A stretch of DNA of 64,000 bases, taken from contig JARWKL010000006.1 of assembly GCA_029961685.1 (NCBI GenBank), positions 6,572,001-6,636,000 of the forward strand, in the 5' to 3' direction. Origin of the DNA: Aristolochia californica (Eukaryota; Streptophyta; Magnoliopsida; Piperales; Aristolochiaceae). Below the pieces are notes generated by a model. The model was not told where the DNA came from and ran no database searches. It saw only the letters and a list, made by a program, of their open reading frames with translations. This document shows, in pieces, positions 11,564-22,855 of this stretch. Position 1 is the stretch's first letter. Each line of letters opens with the position of its first letter. Both the position numbers and the translations under genes were made by a program.

Positions 11564-11973
11564 TGTTAAATTTATGGAAAAGAGAAACACTTCATTGACT
11601 TCATTAACTTATCATAATCAAAGTACATGAACCTCTATATATAATAGAGGAAGATAGTAGAGTCCAATTACAATAAAACTATATTTGTCCCAATTACATC
11701 GAAACTCTAACACTTAAAGATAAGTCCTAAAATAATTAAACAACTCAATATAGATAAAAACAAACATAACTCAAACTAGAACTTTTCTAGGACATGACCA
11801 TAAGATAAAGATGCCTTTGTGAGTCTTTCTTGATCTTCCACCTTATGTGATAAGGATGCCAACTTGTGGTAATCATGGTGGGTCCTACTTCTTATGTACT
11901 TGGACCCATCTTATAATACTCTTAGATATGTGAGTCTTCCTTGGTCGTGTGGGCTTGGACCTATCTTCCAACA
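11564..11973 (-). mobile_element. Solo LTR, non-autonomous copia-type family
   Basis: 410 bp. The plus strand reads TGTTAAATTTATGGAAAAGAG at the left and ATCTTCCAACA at the right. This is the mirror image of the plus-strand LTR at 51194 (TGTTGGAAG to CATAAATTCAATA) and resembles the LTRs at 17055, 26011 and 30216. No internal sequence adjoins it. The flanking 5-mers (gactt and aaatt) do not match, so it may come from recombination between two different copies. Confidence 0.7.
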
Positions 11974-12074
11974 AAATTCTTAAGAGGGGGTGAATTGAGA
12001 TATTAAGTGAAAAATTTGGTGCTTTAAATGCAAACATTACTTAAGACAAATAATTAAAAGCACAATTCACAAGG

Positions 12075-13358
12075 TGTTCGCCCAAGTGGCTTCTAGAGGG
12101 GTTGGGGGTAAATTGAGATTTAAAAATTAAAGACTTAAGTAACGTGTGTTATAAAAATCATGCGATATAGCATATACCAATTTCAATATAAAGTAAACAT
12201 TCACACACCATAGGAGACAAAAGAATTTTCATTATCGATGTTTCCCTATTGGTCTTCTCCGCCAAAGAACCCTTGATTGGAAATTCTACTATTTAAAGCT
12301 CTAATAGATGGAATTTACACAAAAAGATTTCAACTCTCTTCAGTCACTTGTGGCTCAACACACAATTCTTACAATCACAATCTCCCCAAGAGATTGGCTA
12401 GATTCTAGCTCTAGCTGGCCTTTTTTATCTAGATTAAATAGTTTCTAGATGAACCTTTTACAAATAAAAATAAAGAAAGGAAAAATCACTTACACCCAAT
12501 ACTTGGAGAGTACCTCTCCTTGAGAGATCCAAACATCCACTTCTTTTGCGGAACAATATAGAGTAAGGAAGTTTGTCTAATATGAAATGCAAGGAAAGGA
12601 AGAGGAAAGAGTAGGAGGATTTACAAAGGTATAACTCTCTTTCACTCAAAAGTACTTAAGAGAAGATTAAGCAAGACTATGAGAATAAAGGCTTATGAAT
12701 TTTCCAATAAATGCTCATTAACTTCTCTATGTTTAGTTTGGTGGGGTATTTATAACTTCCCCAAGCCAAATTAGACGTTTTTTGCTTGTTTGCAAAAGTC
12801 AATACTTAGATTGATTGATCACTGTAAAGTAATTGATCGATCAATTGACTATGTTTGATTGATCATGCTTTATAAGCTTGACTTGTGCACTTCTGGATGA
12901 TCGATCATTGGCAAATACTGATCGATCATTCCATGACCAGTTCCACTAAGTTGACTTTTAAAGCATGAGAATGATTGAATCTAAGTGTTGTAACATGTTT
13001 GAAAATATGTGTATGATGTTTTAAACATGAGTAAATGCAATGTATGCCCTAAAGCTCCATGTTTAGTATTGTACCTTAAGAGAAGGAGTTTGGAAGACTC
13101 TCTTACATATTGACTATACCACAATGACTTGTAAACTCTATAGTCTTCACATTATCTTCTTCTCCAAGGGTGCTTCATCAAGAGTTGTCTTTCAATGATG
13201 CTTGAGGTCTTGAGTATGCTTGATCGTTTTGAAGCTTTAGACCTTGAGACGCATATTTATTGAAGGTAAGGTATTTGAATACTTAATTTAAAATTTTGTC
13301 CGCTCTATTAAGTTTTGTTATCATCAAAAGCAATAAGGGAGTCAACCTATGGTCAACG
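12075..13358 (-). mobile_element. Solo LTR of SIRE-like copia family
   Basis: 1284 bp between plus-strand TGTTCGCCCAAGTGG and CTATGGTCAACG (expected end CA or its complement; one end base mutated). It is flanked by a clean 5-bp duplication CAAGG (12070-12074 and 13359-13363). It inserted into another LTR of the same family, which can be read across it (AAAAGCACAATTCACAAGG then AGATAAATATTTTATGG). GATCGATC words occur at 12815-12930. No internal region is present, so it formed by LTR-LTR recombination. Confidence 0.85.
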
Positions 13359-13993
13359 CAAGGAGATAAATATTTTATGGTTTCGATGTTCCCTTATTAG
13401 TAGTTATTACCCAAGTACCCTTGCTTCCAAAAAAATTCCTAATAAACTCTATTAGCTCAAATTTACAAACAAAAGAGATTTTGACTCTCTTTAAGCCTAG
13501 TTTAATACCCAATTATACAAGACAAATCTCTCCTAAGAGATTGAACAACTAGATTATGGCTCTAGTAGGCTCTTCCTTTCTAGATTGAGCTTTGAACACC
13601 CCTTAAATAAAAAATAAAAAATACAAGTAAAAAAGGAAAACTTATACCTTTTTTTATAGCAGAGACAACATCCTCCTAGAGAGTTTCACGTCTCATGAGC
13701 ACAAGAGTGGATGTAGTGGAGCTTGAGAATGCTAGGAATTTTGAGTGATTTTAGAGAATGATGTGATTTTCCAAGATAGAAACAACTTTTTTTTCTTCTC
13801 AAAATGGATTTGTATGAAAATTTCAATTAAAAAGACTTTTGGATTGTTTTGAATTGCCAATAAATTCTTACTTAATGGTCCCCTACGAGTTTGGAGGCCT
13901 ATTTATAACTTTCCCAATGAAACTATCCATTTTGGCCCATTTCCAAAAAAACTTCAAAAAGTGTTGATTGATCACATGAAAGGTATGATTGAT

Positions 13994-14367
13994 TTTTGAT
14001 TTCTAGGGACAAGATATAAACACAACAGATCTCAAGGGAATGAGAGAAGAGAAGAATTCTAGCTCTTGGGAGAGACGAAAGAAGAAACCAAGGGAGAGAA
14101 GGAAGAGGAAAAGAGAGAGGTGTATAGACGAATTTGAACCAAGAGGAAGAGGCTTGAATGCTCGACCCCATGCCTTGAAGTTGTATTTATAGTTGTGGGA
14201 ATGAGTTTACAATGACTACAATGCCCTTAGAGCTACATGCTTCAAAAGGAAAAAGACACAAAAGAACATATACTAGCTTGCATAGTTCCAATTTTATGCC
14301 ATCTCTATGAAAGTTCTCCTTATTTACTAGACATGTGACCTTTACACACATGGGTGTCTCTTAACTC
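13994..14367 (-). repeat. 3' LTR of short copia-type element
   Basis: Matches 16076-16448 along its length, including the GACAAGA(T/C)ATAAACACAA segment and a TTTATAG(TTG) promoter-like stretch near 14187-14195. Confidence 0.85.
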
Positions 14368-15968
14368 TCCCCCTCAAGCTGGTGTTTGTAACTTCACTTG
14401 TAAATAATCTTGGTCAAGAAACTTGTATGCTTGAAAAAGAAATCTTGATTACCTTGTTTTGACTCATTTTGTTCTTGTTCACATCTTGCTTATAATCTTC
14501 ATCTTGTTCTCATCTTATCACCCCCTTACTTGGATATTATTCCACATAAAAGTTGATTACCACAACACATGAAATTATTCGTTGTTGGTTACCTCTGTCT
14601 TGTACTTTTTCTTCTACTTCTCCTCCTCAAGTTGGGGATCTCTTTGTTGTTTACCAAGAGACCCAACTTGCACAACATAATGGTAAGTGAAGAAAAATCA
14701 CTCCTAATCGTACCACGAAGCTCCATACACTAGTTAAAATGGTCATAATCTAAAACACACTCTACTCAATTTCAATGGCGGAAAAATAGCCCAACTTTAG
14801 GGCACAAGAAAGTGACTACTCACTTTCTAAGGGTGGCTCAAACAAAAAAACACCTCTTGGGTGAAGAATAAAAAGACTTGACTCAAGCTATATGTTTGGC
14901 ACACTCCTATACTTTTTAGGTAGTGGTTATGTAGGCATTGCTCTGAAATGATTTCAAAAAACACAAGTTGAAGGAAGTACTTTAAGGAATTAAGGGTGTG
15001 AATAAAAAGATAGCAACTCTCATATTTCAAAAGGAAGGAGGCGCACAATGCAACTTTTCATACTTTCATGTAAGAAGGAGGCACTTTTAAACCAATAGAT
15101 GGATAAAAGTGACAAAGTTTGACTCAAGAGGGAGATAAAAAATAATTCCTCTATTAACATGATGATCAAGGAAACTTTAAAAAACTAAATAAGAAAGTTT
15201 TGAGTTGGAACATAATAATTTTTTTTTATAAACATAGATTTCCAATTTGGAACAAAATATTCAGGAGATAAATTCTGGAATAAGGGAGATTTAGGACATT
15301 TATTTGGAATCTAGAATTAGGAAACTAGACTTTCTAATTCAAAATTTTCAGACTTTGTTAGAAAAAGAAACTAAACTCATATGGGGAAAGACTTCTTTTA
15401 AGGAAATTAATGTGATGTGAGATAAAAGAAATACAACTTTTAATGAAGGAAAGATACTCAAGTTGGAAAATTTTTTACTAGATTTTGAAAAAAAAAGGAA
15501 ACTCAACCAACATTAGCAATTGAAAAAGTGAAACAAAAAATTTGGCATAGATCGGATCTTCACATGCAACAGGATATCAATATGACCTTTGATTCTTCCT
15601 ATATGGATATCTCTCTCTAGAAAGATCAGATTGAGAAACAATTTACTGGGATAGAAATTAGGTAGACATAGATTTATTTTGAGATATATATCCCAATAGA
15701 ATTCCTCTATAATGTTGGTACAAACCATTATGGAAGTTGAGGTTTTCTTTTGCTATATGAAACTTTTATGTTGTTTGACCTTTGGTGCTTCAAATATCAA
15801 TTTATCATTCTAGAAAAATCTGATTTTAATAATTTTTTTTATTTAAAAACTAGAAAAAAAGTTCTTTCTAAAGTTATATATTTTTCATTATGTAACATAT
15901 GGTAAGAGTGTGAAACATCCAATGAAAGACATAAATTGTGAAAGAAGATTAAAGGAAAAACAAGAAAC

Positions 15969-16000
<32 letters not shown>

Positions 16001-16075
16001 TTTCTTCTTCTTCCTCCCTTTCTTCTCCATCTTCTTCTCCTTTTCCATGTCAGATCATTGCCCACTGTGATACCA
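14368..16075 (-). other. Non-coding interior of short LTR element
   Basis: About 1.7 kb between the LTRs. Apparent ORFs (14827-15048, 15513-15728) have no recognisable motifs. A (CTTTTT)n-type microsatellite at about 15969-16016 generates a poly-lysine pseudo-ORF on the minus strand. The primer site lies at the right end (about 16066-16075, minus). Confidence 0.7.
15969..16016. repeat. (CTTTTT)n/(CTT)n microsatellite
   Basis: Pure pyrimidine run with about four to five CTTTTT units followed by CTTCTTCTTCC. Simple repeat inside the short LTR element. Confidence 0.9.
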
Positions 16076-16448
16076 TGTTGATTTCTAGGGACAAGACATA
16101 AACACAAGAGATCTCTAAGGAATGAGAGAAAAGAGGAATTGTAGCTCTTGGGAGAGAGGAGAGAAGAAAACAAGGGAGAGAAGAAAGAGGAAAAGAGAGA
16201 GAGATGTATGGAAAATTTTGAGTCAAGAGGAAGAAGCTTGAATGCTCTACCCCATACCTTGAGGTTTTATTTATAGTTGTGGGAAGGAGTTTACAATGAC
16301 TACAATGCCCTTAGGCTATATGCTTTAAAAGAAAAAAACATAAGAAAACATACACCAACTTGCATAATTAAAATTGAATGCCATCTATATGAACGTTCTC
16401 CTTATTTACTAGTCATGCTACCCCTACACACATGTGTGTCTCTTAACA
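16076..16448 (-). repeat. 5' LTR of short copia-type element
   Basis: 373-bp partner of 13994-14367. Plus-strand ends are TGTTGATTTCTAGGG and GTCTCTTAACA, and the TGATACCA primer site abuts it on the left. Confidence 0.88.
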
Positions 16449-17054
16449 TCGATCAACCATGTATAGTGGCAATATTTTTTAAGTTCCCCAAGCTTGTTGA
16501 TTGATTAGGGCATCAATCGAAGAGTCTTCAATCATTCAGAAAATTATTGATTGATCAACCCATTTTGATTGATTGATCATGCTTTATAGGACTAGCTATG
16601 AAGATTTCTGCATGATTAATCATGCAATGGTGTATGGTAGATCATACTTTATAACCTTATTTGACAACATTCTGTATGATTGATCATGCTTTATAAGTTC
16701 TGCTATTCTGCATTATGGATGATCAATCAAGCTCATGTAGGTTGATTGATCATGCTTTATGCTAGAGTGCTAAATTGAGTTGTATGCATGATGAAAACAA
16801 GACAAAATGGCTTTAGTAAGTGTTGGAAGATAGGGCCCAAGCCCACACGACCAATGAAAGCTCACATATCCAAGTGTATTAGAAGATGGGCCCAAACCCA
16901 TAAGACCAAGAAAGACCGATGAATCCAAGATAAATATAAGATGGTCTCAAGGCAAATAGAGGAGAAGGCCCATAGGCCCACATATATTGATGGCAGGATG
17001 GTAAAGGTCATCTCATAGAGATGGCATTGATGTAATTATGTTAAAATTCAAGGG

Positions 17055-17478
17055 TGTAATATTTATGGAAAAGAGAAATAGTTCATGAACTTGTTATAAT
17101 CTGAGTACACGAACCTCTATTTATAATAGAGGAAGGTAGTAGTGTCCAATTACAATAAAACTACCTTTGTCCCAATTACACCCAAAATCTAACACTTAAA
17201 GATAAGTCCTAGCTTATTTAAATAACTCAATGTAGATAAAAGACAAACATAACTCAAACTAAAATACTTCTTGGTCGTGACCCTAAGATAAAGATACTTT
17301 TGTGAGTCTTTCTTGATCTTCCAACTGATGTGATAATGATGCCAACTCATGGTAATCATTGTGGGTCTATGCTTGGGTCCATCTTGTAGGTCTTCTTTGG
17401 TCGTGTGGCCCATCTTATAATACTCTTAGATATGTGGGGCTTCTTTGGTTATGTGGGCTTGGACCCTATCTTCAACCA
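17055..17478 (-). mobile_element. Solo LTR nested in another LTR
   Basis: 424 bp from plus-strand TGTAATATTTATGGAAAAGAG to CTATCTTCAACCA, same family as 11564-11973. The host LTR reads ATTCTAGGGTTAAAACCC in its intact partner. Here AAGGG precedes and CAGGG follows the insertion, consistent with a duplicated, since mutated TAGGG. Confidence 0.8.
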
Positions 17479-17548
17479 CAGGGCTAAAACCCTAAACCCT
17501 AAAACCTAAGTTCAGGGGTATTATTGTAATATAGTAGTTTCATATATC

Positions 17549-17556
17549 TATAAATA
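17549..17556 (+). promoter_or_regulatory. TATA box in 5' LTR
   Basis: TATAAATA followed by GAGCTTC, about 125 bp before the LTR end. The equivalent position in the 3' LTR reads CTATACATAGAGC. Confidence 0.55.
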
Positions 17557-17976
17557 GAGCTTCACAGGGAGGTTAAGGAAGAATCAATTTCATAGCCCTT
17601 CTTCCTCCAGTTTTATCCCGGTGGGTTTCTTTCCCTTTTCCTCCATGAGCTAAATTCATGGAGTCCTGAAAAATCAACATGGTATCAGAGCTTTGATTTT
17701 CAGGACTCACATCTATGGTTTTTTGGATTAAAAAACTTCTATTTTTTCTTTGTTCTACCATTGCTTAGTTTTTTTTTCTCATCGTCTTGTTGTCAGTTTT
17801 TATTGGCTCATATATTGGAGGGGGTTTGGGGTATTAATGGCGGTTCTGATGGTATTTCTTGGTCCCGATCAGTGAGTCTTTTAGTTGTTTCTTATTTAAG
17901 TTGAGGAGTTGCGGAGCTTTGATGGCGGATTTCATGGTGATTCTTTCACGGGCGATCTCCAACTATGTGAAGATGC

Positions 17977-18480
17977 GTGGTTACTGAGGCGCTTGTGATT
18001 AGGTTTTTGAAGCTTTACGGGATCAATGTCTACGAAGACAAAAGAGAGTTGGCAAAAATTGCGGCTTCTAGGGTTCGGATTTTCCCGTTCGGTGATGTGC
18101 CGTCCGTCGGAACGAGGCAGTCCACCCGCGTGTTTGTCCCCAAGTCTGTCAAGATGACCCCGGATGCCGATACCGTTAGAGTTTTGCGTTCCGACAAGCG
18201 CTTGTTGTCCGACACTGCCAAGACGCATGGAGAGGATGACGATTGGCTAAAATTGTTTGGAAGTCCTGGCACGGAAGCGGCGGATTTCTGCCGTAGGAAA
18301 AGGGAGAACAGATGGCAGGAGAGGGAGACGGCGGCCATGACGACATTTCTGCGGGGTAAGTTTCTCTTCCTGACTTCTTCTCCGGGTCCTCGGCCCGAAC
18401 GTTGCTGCTCTCGGAAAGTTTCCTCCCGAAGAGAAGCTCTGTTCGATGATAATCCATTTCCTTTTTCATTTCCTGTCTGA
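17977..18480 (+). other. Open frame in GC-rich interior segment, unidentified
   Basis: A 167-codon frame (MVTEALVIRFLKLYGINVY...) in a segment whose base composition differs from the AT-rich surroundings. A long frame is also open on the opposite strand (18488-18030), so openness alone is weak evidence for coding. I recognise no domain. It lies where gag would be in an autonomous element, 300 bp after the primer site. It may be a captured host fragment or a diverged leader/gag. Confidence 0.3.
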
Positions 18481-18753
18481 GAATCCAAAATCCGGTTTTT
18501 CTGTTTTCTACTGCTGCCGTGTTGTTGGTCAACAGAACATCACGAAAAATCATCCAAGTTCTTTCTAATGCTAGGCTATCTTCGGAAAGAACTTTTGGAA
18601 AGCTCCTCTGCAGATTTTTTGGAAAGAATTTTTGGCAAGCTCCTCTACAGATTTTTTGGAAACTAACCTTTTGTATTGATTTATTTTGGGAAGTCTCTTG
18701 CTGCTATCCCATTTCTGCTCATCACCAGCTCTAGTGGGGGAAGAAGATGACCG

Positions 18754-18950
18754 TTGCCAGATTTAAGATTTCCTAAGTTAGGAAAATTAATCAGCGCTAG
18801 TTCAGCACCTGCCGAGACCCGGCTCGACTCGCCTGAGTCAAGCCAGCGAGCTAGTGAACCGAGGGTCGTGGTTCTGGCCAGACCGACTCAACTCAGACCA
18901 ACTCGGGTCCAGGTCAACCTAACTTGGGCCACTTATTTTCTAGCTCGATA
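18754..18950 (+). repeat. GC-rich module also found near 63600
   Basis: TTTCCTAAGTTAGGAAAATT (a near-perfect palindrome) followed by AATCAG and then by CGACTCAACTCAGACCAACTCGG-like sequence. The same order appears at 63611-63710 in an unrelated gypsy element. Not coding as far as I can see. Confidence 0.6.
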
Positions 18951-19199
18951 AACATGCATAAGATTTTGGTGCGACTTGGTAAATTTTTTCCTTTGGATGA
19001 TTATTATTTTTTAAGAATTGACAAATTATTCCTTGGTTAGCATATTATTTGGTCTAGATATGTGCCTTAGACTATTTCATGGGTTATTTTACAAGGATTA
19101 CTTTGGATCATGTTAAGTGGGCCCAAGCTAAGCCCATTTAAGCTTCTGATATTGTTTCTCTTTTGATGATACATTATTATTGAAGAAAAGGTAGCCCCA

Positions 19200-19515
19200 T
19201 ACCATTATTTATTGTCAACCTTGTAAAAAATATCAAAATATTTTTGGTTGGGAGTCAATGACAGATGAACTTATTGTTATATTTATTGGCAACCTCATCA
19301 AAAATATTAAATTTATTTGTGGTTTGGAGTCCATGTCGGCGAAACTTCATCCCTGTCAAAAATATCAAATTTATTTGTGGTTGGGAGTCCATGACGAAGG
19401 AACTTCATCCCCGTCAAAAATATCAAAATTTTTGTGGTTGGAAGTCCATGATGGAGGAACTTTATCCCCATAAAAAATATCACATTTTTGTGGTAGGAAG
19501 TCCATGACTGAGGAA
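19200..19515 (+). repeat. About 60-bp tandem repeats
   Basis: Roughly five degenerate units of the form GTCCATGACGAAGGAACTTCATCCCCGTCAAAAATATCAAA..TTTGTGGTTGGA. The same unit occurs in reverse complement at 28510-28850 in another non-autonomous element. Short ORFs over it are artefacts of the repeat. Confidence 0.85.
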
Positions 19516-19791
19516 CTTATTGTTATATTTATGTTACTTTCCCCATTAATATCATATATTACTCTACCACTTGAGAGTTGTTGTCCTGTGGAGGGACATG
19601 GTGGTGGAGGTGGACACTTCAGAGCAATGTCTTAGTGGCTAGGAGTGATTTACTCTCACTGATATTATACTAGCTGGACCTCATAAACGAGAGCACTAGC
19701 GTGAGGGGGAGTGTAGGAAGATGAATGCATATTATACAAAAAAAAATTTATATATCATTTGCTGTTCTCTCACCCCCAGCTTGAGGGGGAA

Positions 19792-20221
19792 TGTTGGAAG
19801 ACAGGGCCCAAGCCCACACGACCAATGAAGGCTCACATATCCAAGTGTATTAGAAGATGGGCCCAAGCCCATAAGACCAATGAAGACCCTTGAATCCAAG
19901 AGAAATAGAAGATGGGCTAAAGGCCCACAAATCAAGGAGAAGCCCATAGGCACACATATATTGATGGCAGGATGGTAAATAAAGGGTCATCTCATAGAGA
20001 TGGCATTGATGTAACTATGTTAAAATTCTAGGGTTAAAACCCTAAACCCTAAGTTCAGGGGTATTATTGTATTATAGTAGTTTCATAAATCTATACATAG
20101 AGCTTCAGGGGGAGGGTAAGGGAAAATCAATTCCATAGCCCTTCTTCTTCTAGTTTTCTCCCAACGGGTTTCTTTCCCTTTTCCTCCATGAGCTAAATTC
20201 ATGGAGTTCTGAAAATCAACA
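19792..20221 (+). repeat. 3' LTR of non-autonomous element
   Basis: 430 bp, TGTTGGAAGACAGGGCCC to GAAAATCAACA, preceded by CTTGAGGGGGAA and followed by the target duplication GTAAG. Confidence 0.92.
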
Positions 20222-21304
20222 GTAAGTGTAAATCATTTTTATGCATTATTTAAACATGGTTTTGAAAAGCTTCATGTCTTAAAGCTCCAATGCTCTTGTG
20301 TACTTTAGAATCGAAGTTTGGTGAATACTATCATATTTGGCTAGAGTTCTTGAGATGTTTTTAAATATCTTCAAGTCTTCAAGCTTTTTGTAGGTGCTTC
20401 TTCAAGATGGCTTGACACATCATGTAGCAAGAGGTTTTGTATTGTATCTGTGGATTCTTTTATAAAGACCCTGGTCTTGTGTCCCTTGAAGGAATGCATT
20501 TGAAATGCTTGAGTTACAAATATTAGCTCAATTTGGTTAAGTTTTGTGATCTTAAAAATATGGATAAGGGCAAACCTAGGTCAACAATCTCCCACTTTTT
20601 CATGATGACAAAACCTAACTCATAGAAACTAAAAACATAATCCAAATATGAGGTTATTCATAATATCTAGTACTATTTCTCCCCTTGAATTTGTGCATAT
20701 ATATTGGGTTATGATTTCTCCCTATTTTTATGTCCTCTCTCCCTTTTTTGTCATTGATAAAAAGACTACCTAATAAAAAAAAATGATTCTCATTGCAAAA
20801 GAGTGCACAAGGTTTTTCCTTTCGTATTTAAAAAGATTACAAGATACACAAAATGTGACCATCAACTTTAATTACAAATTAAGTATAAATGAGGTCAATC
20901 TTAGGTCAAAAGGTGGATAGTAAGGTAGTAAGCTGAGGGAGGAGGTGGATGCGATGGGGAAAGATAGTCAACTACTGAGTAGAGAAGGTCTTTCACTTCC
21001 TTGAATCCTTCATTTCAACTTGGGCTACTTTATTGTTTACAAGTGTTTCTTTGACATCATCCATATCATCCTCAAGTCACGTAAGGTGACTGGTGTTGAA
21101 GGATGTATCATGTCTTTTCCTCTTCATGAAAGTGTATTGATTCATTGTCTTTCGGTTGGGACTGGACTCATCACCCTAATACTCACTTTCTTGAGTGCCC
21201 TTCCCCTTACTATGCTTAGATATCCACTAGTCACACACTTTTTCAAATCCGAATTTGCACACTTTGAGCTCATCAATTGTCTTCTTGTTCAAGTACAATG
21301 CCAT

Positions 21305-21768
21305 TGTTAACTTGTGGTGTCTAATTAACACCTTACGCAGAGTTGGCACGTGGACTGACATTCATGGTAAGGTCGTTGTGGGGGTTAGAAGGGGGACTCG
21401 GGGGCGGAGCCCCCAAAAGCTCCATGATATATTGATTGTTGTTTCATTAAAGGTAGTTTGGGGGTTTCACACTTGTATTTCGGTTATCCTAGTTTTCTCT
21501 TTATATTTGGGGATGCCGCTATTAGGGTGATCATCGAGGATCATCAGTTGCTGTAGAGAGCGGTTAGTGACAAACACTTGTGTGTGTGTGGTTTCTCTTA
21601 TAAACTACTTCATTATCATAGTGAATTATTGCAGCGGCGGAAGACAGGACGTAGTCTCACCTTGAGGCGAACTTGTATAAATCTTGTGTTTTGTGCGCTT
21701 GATTATCTCTTCTTCTACGATTATTATTGCTCTCATTATTATTGAATTAAGGCATCTCATTTCTAACA
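21305..21768 (+). mobile_element. Probable solo LTR, Tork/Angela-type copia
   Basis: About 464 bp, TGTTAACTTGTGG to CATTTCTAACA. The 3' part (AGACAGGACGTAGTCTCACC, GAGGCGAACTTGTATAAATC, TTGTGTTTTGTGCG) has the layout of LTR ends in Tork/TAR/Angela-type copia elements. A GGGGGCGGAGCCCCC hairpin lies near 21401. No matching target duplication is visible (gccat versus gttgt), so the left boundary is uncertain. Confidence 0.45.
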
Positions 21769-22465
21769 GTTGTGACACTCAAGCATGAGAGTAATGATTT
21801 TTCCAAAAGGAAGACCATCAACTCTTAAGTTGTCAGAGACACCCACAATTCGATGTAGTATGAAGTAATTGAAATTTGCTTCCACCTATTCGATCAAGGC
21901 CCACATCCAAAAATTTTCTGAGGTTGTAAATTATGAGAAGGTCCTCTTCCTTGCTTTGAGTATGAGTGTTACTATCTCTATGTGGAGTTGATGCTCCTTG
22001 CTTAAGTCTTTTACTTTTATCTCATAGGAGCTTTTGGCCATTTGCTAAAAAATGAGGTTGATCGCATACGTGAGGGAATGAGAGCACTCATCTCTAAGGT
22101 CAATATGCCTGCTCTCCTTGACATTCCTCTTTAATCCATCCTTGTGGATCTCCAATAGCTCGTTGAGTTCACAGAAAACGAGAGAAATAGGAACTAAGTG
22201 AACTTGACCTCTCCACTGTCAAGCTCTTCTATCTCCAACTTTGTGTAGAATACTTTAGTGAGGTTGGGTAAATGCATATTTTACCCTCCAAAAGAGTGGT
22301 ATATGGCCCAAAGACGTCATCAAAATTTTATACCTCTCTTCTATAGAAACCAAGGTCCACTCTTGTGGGTTCTACCATGCTCCTAATGAGAAACACTTTC
22401 ACATACCTACTTCATTGAGTTTTCGTCCGGAAATATCCTCTCCTATCCAACATTTTGGAGTAATT

Positions 22466-22855
22466 TGTTAAGCACCTAGTCAATACTACCCAAAAGACCA
22501 GTCTGTTAGGAGTGGAAGACATAGGTACTTAACCCAGGACCATAACATCACACCCCACCTTCGTGAGCCGACGACCACGATTGCACAACGACACTGGCCC
22601 GACCGCGATAATACCTAGACTCGACCTACCAGTATTTTAATCTAGCCTTTGCGCCCGCGCAATGACACTGGCCGGACCCAGGGCTTATCACAAGGACCTA
22701 CCAGTATTTTAATTTGGCCTTTGCGTGTCTCGGGACTCGAACTCGCGATGTGGGAGCCAGCTTTGATACCAAATATTAAGCACCTAGCCAATACTACCCA
22801 AAAGACCAGCCTGTTAGGAGCGGAAGACATAGGTACTGAACCCAGGACCATAACA
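22466..22855 (-). mobile_element. TRIM (miniature LTR element), complete
   Basis: 390 bp with 82-bp LTRs at 22466-22547 and 22774-22855. On the minus strand the LTR runs TGTTATGGTCCTGGGTT to GGTGCTTAACA, followed by TTTGGTATCAAAGC (primer site) and a short interior ending in a purine-rich tract. The flanks TAATT and TAATC look like a target duplication with one change. No coding capacity. Terminal-repeat retrotransposons in miniature are defined by this architecture; very short LTRs resemble the SMART type, but I cannot confirm family identity. The interior also carries a repeated GACACTGGCC..CCTACCAGTATTTTAAT segment. Confidence 0.88.

Larger units (their letters stand above)
13994..16448 (-). 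mobile_element. Short copia-type LTR element without pol
   Basis: 2455 bp with two LTRs of about 373 bp (13994-14367 and 16076-16448). On the minus strand they run from TTAAGAGACAC to CTTGTCCCTAGAAATCAACA. The right copy keeps its terminal TGTT while the left has lost the G of TG. Next to the right LTR is a primer site TGGTATCACAG; next to the left LTR is the tract CTTGAGGGGGAGA. The flanking 5-mers TTGAT (13989-13993) and TCGAT (16449-16453) are a target duplication with one difference. The internal 1.7 kb has no gag or pol homology, so it must have been mobilised in trans by a copia element. Confidence 0.85.
16821..17679 (+). repeat. 5' LTR (interrupted) of non-autonomous element
   Basis: Matches 19792-20221 once the solo LTR 17055-17478 is removed. 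TATAAATA at 17549-17556 is a likely TATA box. The plant-type PBS TGGTATCAGAGC begins at 17680. Confidence 0.88.
16821..20221 (+). mobile_element. Non-autonomous LTR retrotransposon with GC-rich module
   Basis: 3401 bp flanked by the duplication GTAAG (16816-16820 and 20222-20226). LTRs start TGTTGGAAGA(T/C)AGGGCCC and end GAAAATCAACA. Primer site TGGTATCAGAGC at 17680 and tract CTTGAGGGGGAA just before the 3' LTR. The 5' LTR is interrupted by a solo LTR (17055-17478). The interior holds a GC-rich segment (about 17930-18950) and an array of roughly 60-bp repeats (about 19200-19515), but no gag, protease, integrase or RT. It shares its repeat array and a pre-tract motif (CCTCATAAACGAGAGCACTA) with the elements at 26011 and 51194. 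Confidence 0.9.
11974..20586 (-). mobile_element. 3' LTR of large SIRE-like element, with three nested insertions
   Basis: The minus-strand LTR begins TGTTGACCTAGG at 20586, next to the tract AAAAAGTGGGAGAT, and can be followed leftwards through 20586-20222, 16820-16449, 13993-13359 and 12074-11974 once the insertions at 16821-20221, 13994-16448 and 12075-13358 are removed. The leftmost part (TTAAGAGGGGGTGAATTGAG) matches the 5' LTR at 45815, though the terminal bases themselves are lost at a solo-LTR junction. It belongs to the element whose body lies at 20587-25592 and 43493-45814. GATTGATCA words are frequent at 16449-16760. Confidence 0.65.

Noticed and set aside
15839..16048. Lysine-rich ORF on the minus strand (and its mirror 15910-16101)
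   Set aside because: It is the translation of a (CTTTTT)n microsatellite inside an LTR element.
18030..18488. Minus-strand ORF of 152 codons as a host gene
   Set aside because: GC-rich DNA opens several frames on both strands here; no domain, no splice or promoter signals, and it lies inside a retrotransposon.
19258..19507. Overlapping plus-strand ORFs with repeated peptide CGLESM/CGWESM
   Set aside because: They are produced by the roughly 60-bp tandem repeats; two frames are open equally, and there is no gag or pol homology.
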